Shown here: piece by piece, positions 62,337 through 64,000 of the stretch
Numbering within the stretch: the stretch's first letter is position 1
How the letters are laid out: every line of letters begins with the position of its first letter
DNA from: Candidatus Melainabacteria bacterium
GTDB lineage: Bacteria; Cyanobacteriota; Vampirovibrionia; Obscuribacterales; Obscuribacteraceae
Assembly: GCA_016212515.1 (NCBI GenBank)
Contig: JACRFZ010000092.1
Coordinates: 62,001-126,000 of the forward strand
Direction: 5' to 3'
DNA: 64,000 bases
Made by a program: the position numbers and the translations under genes
The notes under the pieces: generated by a model
Databases searched by the model: none
Told to the model about the DNA's origin: nothing
What the model saw: only the letters and a program-made list of their open reading frames with translations

Positions 62337-64000
62337 TTAGTGAGATAGCTGCTGCTGTTGCAACAATCCCAGAGGCTCCGGCAGAGCTGCCACAGGCATT
62401 GCAGCACCGGTGCGCACTGGACGCCAGAGTAAGCGCTCGTCAGCCTTGGAGAATTCACCACTGTCAGGATTCATGGCCACCAGATGCAGCCAACGATTTC
62501 TCACCAGGGATGCCACATGCTCATGTTTCTTGAGCACATTATCAATAGCCTCCGTGGTAGCCCGAATAACAACCAGTAAACGCATCGGTTCGTGCATGCG
62601 CTCCCCTTCCGCACTCATGACCGACTGAGCAGGAAGACCTATCTTCAAATCGCTGAGCGCACCCTGCATGACGCCGAAATCGCCTACTACGTTGTGCACA
62701 ACCTTACTACCGCTGCCGAATACCTCATTGTCCATGGTTGAAAGGTAGTATTGCATGTTGATCCACTGCGCCACCACCATGGGAGCCGTCATAATCAGCT
62801 CCAGCACAGCTCCGTCTTCATCCTGACGGCAATCGTAAGAATGAAGGAAACTGCGGCCTTTTAAATTGACACCAGCAGTGACACTGCGGGGCGCAGCGAT
62901 GAAAGCAGCGTTGCCGGCAAGCCCCCATTCGGGAGCCACCTGAGCCCAGTCTACAGACCGGCATGAAGGCTCATTCATACCAGCAATTACACTCTTGGGC
63001 AAGGTCTGCCTGCGTTCCTCTGAGACCAGCGCACCGGCTCTCTCCAGATCCGACTGCAGGCGCTCAAAAATCTGCTGCTGGGAAGTTGTTAGTTCCGGCA
63101 CGTCATAAAATTCGAAAGTATCGGTGGTTGTATTGTGCTCAGCAGCAATAAAAACACTTTCATCGGGGACAAACACACCCTGGCTGGCCAGACCGAGTCG
63201 CACCTCTTTATCATTCAAAATTAGAGCGGCCAGTCTGGCGCTGGCACCGCCGGCATTGCCGCCGCAGGCGCCGCAATCCAGGGCAGAGGCATAGGGATTA
63301 TTCTGCGAATGCCCCTTGTGACCACATAGCACCACAATTGGTGCCACTTCCTTAGCGATGCCGATGGCTTTGAGATTGCCACGGGCGAGAGCTATTTTCT
63401 CCTCCAGAGAAAAAGCAGAGGCGTCAATTTCAGTACGTCCGTGGCCGCAGAGCTGCTTACCGACCGCCTGGACGGCATCTTCGTACTGCCGGGGGGCAAT
63501 GGTTCTGGCAAAGAGTGGTAGCGCCGAGGCCAATCCAAACCCTTCCACCAGACCAAAGGCTCCAAGCAGGCTACTCTTGAGCCGTTTGCGCAACTGTATG
63601 GCTGAAGCAAGCAAAGACTGCAAGTTGATCTTGCCATTGCACTTGCCATCACTATCGGTCTCTGTCACAGACTTACTGGGTTTAATCAGCACCGGGCACA
63701 GATCTAGAGAAAGCGCGCTGCCCAGAGAGCGGAATTGCATGGCAAAGCCGAAGAAGCCTGCAAATCCGAAGGTTTCATAAGGCCCCAGCTTTTCAAGATT
63801 TCTGCGCATCGGTTCAGAGCGCACGTCTATACAAAAGACCAACTGACAATGGGGGCTGACCTTTTTATCTTTATCATCAACTTTCTGGAATGACTCGGAA
63901 AGCTCGCTCAGAAGCCGGTTGCGATAATTCGACTCATAGGCGTCCTGCCAGAGAGAAGCGTAATCGCCCTCTTTTGAAACAAGCGAACTCTCACCGCCGG
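62337..64000 (-). CDS. dabA: Inorganic-carbon transporter subunit DabA (C-terminal part)
   Basis: The gene enters from the right edge; the frame is open from 64000 to the stop at 62337, covering about 554 residues. The DabA/UPF0753 signatures are present: LVFCIDVRSEPMRRNLE, with the zinc ligands Cys and Asp, then LCGHKGHSQNNPYASALDCG (His and Cys) and GACGGNAGGASARLAALI. Together with DabB (a membrane subunit, expected upstream outside the window) it forms the DAB complex that takes up CO2/bicarbonate using a carbonic-anhydrase-like zinc site. The four zinc ligands are intact. Start and N-terminus are missing. Confidence 0.9.
   Translation of the reverse strand, partial: GGESSLVSKEGDYASLWQDAYESNYRNRLLSELSESFQKVDDKDKKVSPHCQLVFCIDVRSEPMRRNLEKLGPYETFGFAGFFGFAMQFRSLGSALSLDLCPVLIKPSKSVTETDSDGKCNGKINLQSLLASAIQLRKRLKSSLLGAFGLVEGFGLASALPLFARTIAPRQYEDAVQAVGKQLCGHGRTEIDASAFSLEEKIALARGNLKAIGIAKEVAPIVVLCGHKGHSQNNPYASALDCGACGGNAGGASARLAALILNDKEVRLGLASQGVFVPDESVFIAAEHNTTTDTFEFYDVPELTTSQQQIFERLQSDLERAGALVSEERRQTLPKSVIAGMNEPSCRSVDWAQVAPEWGLAGNAAFIAAPRSVTAGVNLKGRSFLHSYDCRQDEDGAVLELIMTAPMVVAQWINMQYYLSTMDNEVFGSGSKVVHNVVGDFGVMQGALSDLKIGLPAQSVMSAEGERMHEPMRLLVVIRATTEAIDNVLKKHEHVASLVRNRWLHLVAMNPDSGEFSKADERLLWRPVRTGAAMPVAALPEPLGLLQQQQLSH

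Overview
The window is 64 kb of chromosomal bacterial DNA with 52 supported protein genes (two run off the edges). I found no rRNA, tRNA, transposase, integrase or CRISPR array. A TolC-family exporter, a TonB-dependent receptor with a TonB-like partner and several Sec signal peptides point to a diderm (Gram-negative) cell. MqnC points to menaquinone made by the futalosine route. GC is moderate to high, GTG and TTG starts are frequent, and genes often stand alone behind long leaders. This resembles non-photosynthetic relatives of Cyanobacteria (Obscuribacterales, Vampirovibrionia). That placement is an impression, not a result.

Layout. 1-9 kb is a leftward run: a TolC-like outer-membrane protein, an MNIO (DUF692) enzyme directly behind a TIGR04222-type membrane protein with a six-cysteine glycine-rich tail, an M15-like peptidase, a trypsin-fold protein without its catalytic His and Ser, an unknown protein and a Nudix hydrolase. 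9-19 kb holds an unknown protein, an atypical OmpR-type regulator, an APC permease, leucyl aminopeptidase, a methyltransferase, and a NemR-like TetR regulator in an operon with a metallophosphoesterase. 19-28 kb holds two very large coupled unknown proteins, three small genes (an IF1-like 62-mer and a 10-cysteine zinc-ribbon protein among them), hisS and another large unknown protein ending in a possible Cys/His hydrolase domain. 28-43 kb holds mqnC, a single-ring Clp-type AAA+ ATPase, small membrane proteins, a beta-CASP metallo-beta-lactamase protein, a rhomboid protease, a GDPD phosphodiesterase, a YdcF-type protein and pyroglutamyl peptidase. 43-57 kb holds an FAD amine oxidase, a PhzF protein, a NERD protein, a TonB-like protein, a TonB-dependent receptor and a large secreted repeat protein with an HELGH metallopeptidase end. 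57-64 kb holds an overlapping three-gene diiron oxygenase cluster (PaaA-like, PaaC-like, BoxA-like ferredoxin), a DUF3592 protein, and a DUF6671 gene behind the inorganic-carbon transporter gene dabA, which continues off the right edge.

Most promising systems. (1) The MNIO enzyme and the Cys-tailed membrane protein one base upstream look like a modifying enzyme and its substrate, but the modified peptide would be the tail of a polytopic membrane protein and not a small secreted precursor. (2) The PaaA/PaaC/ferredoxin cluster looks like an acyl-CoA-type oxygenase with its own electron donor and no PaaE. (3) dabA is joined to a DUF6671 zinc-ribbon gene.

The non-coding DNA also carries signal: a 15-bp tandem array copying the stop-codon end of the AAA+ gene and giving seven in-frame stops, a 14-bp duplication over the mqnC stop, a degenerate 38-bp tandem array between these two genes, and an 8-bp GTAC array. 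Many hairpin terminators can be read directly. A scattered subset of genes (about 13.6-15.9, 23.4-24.6, 30.3-32.0 and 34.3-41.1 kb) looks richer in G/C-ending codons and has long leaders and its own hairpin terminators.
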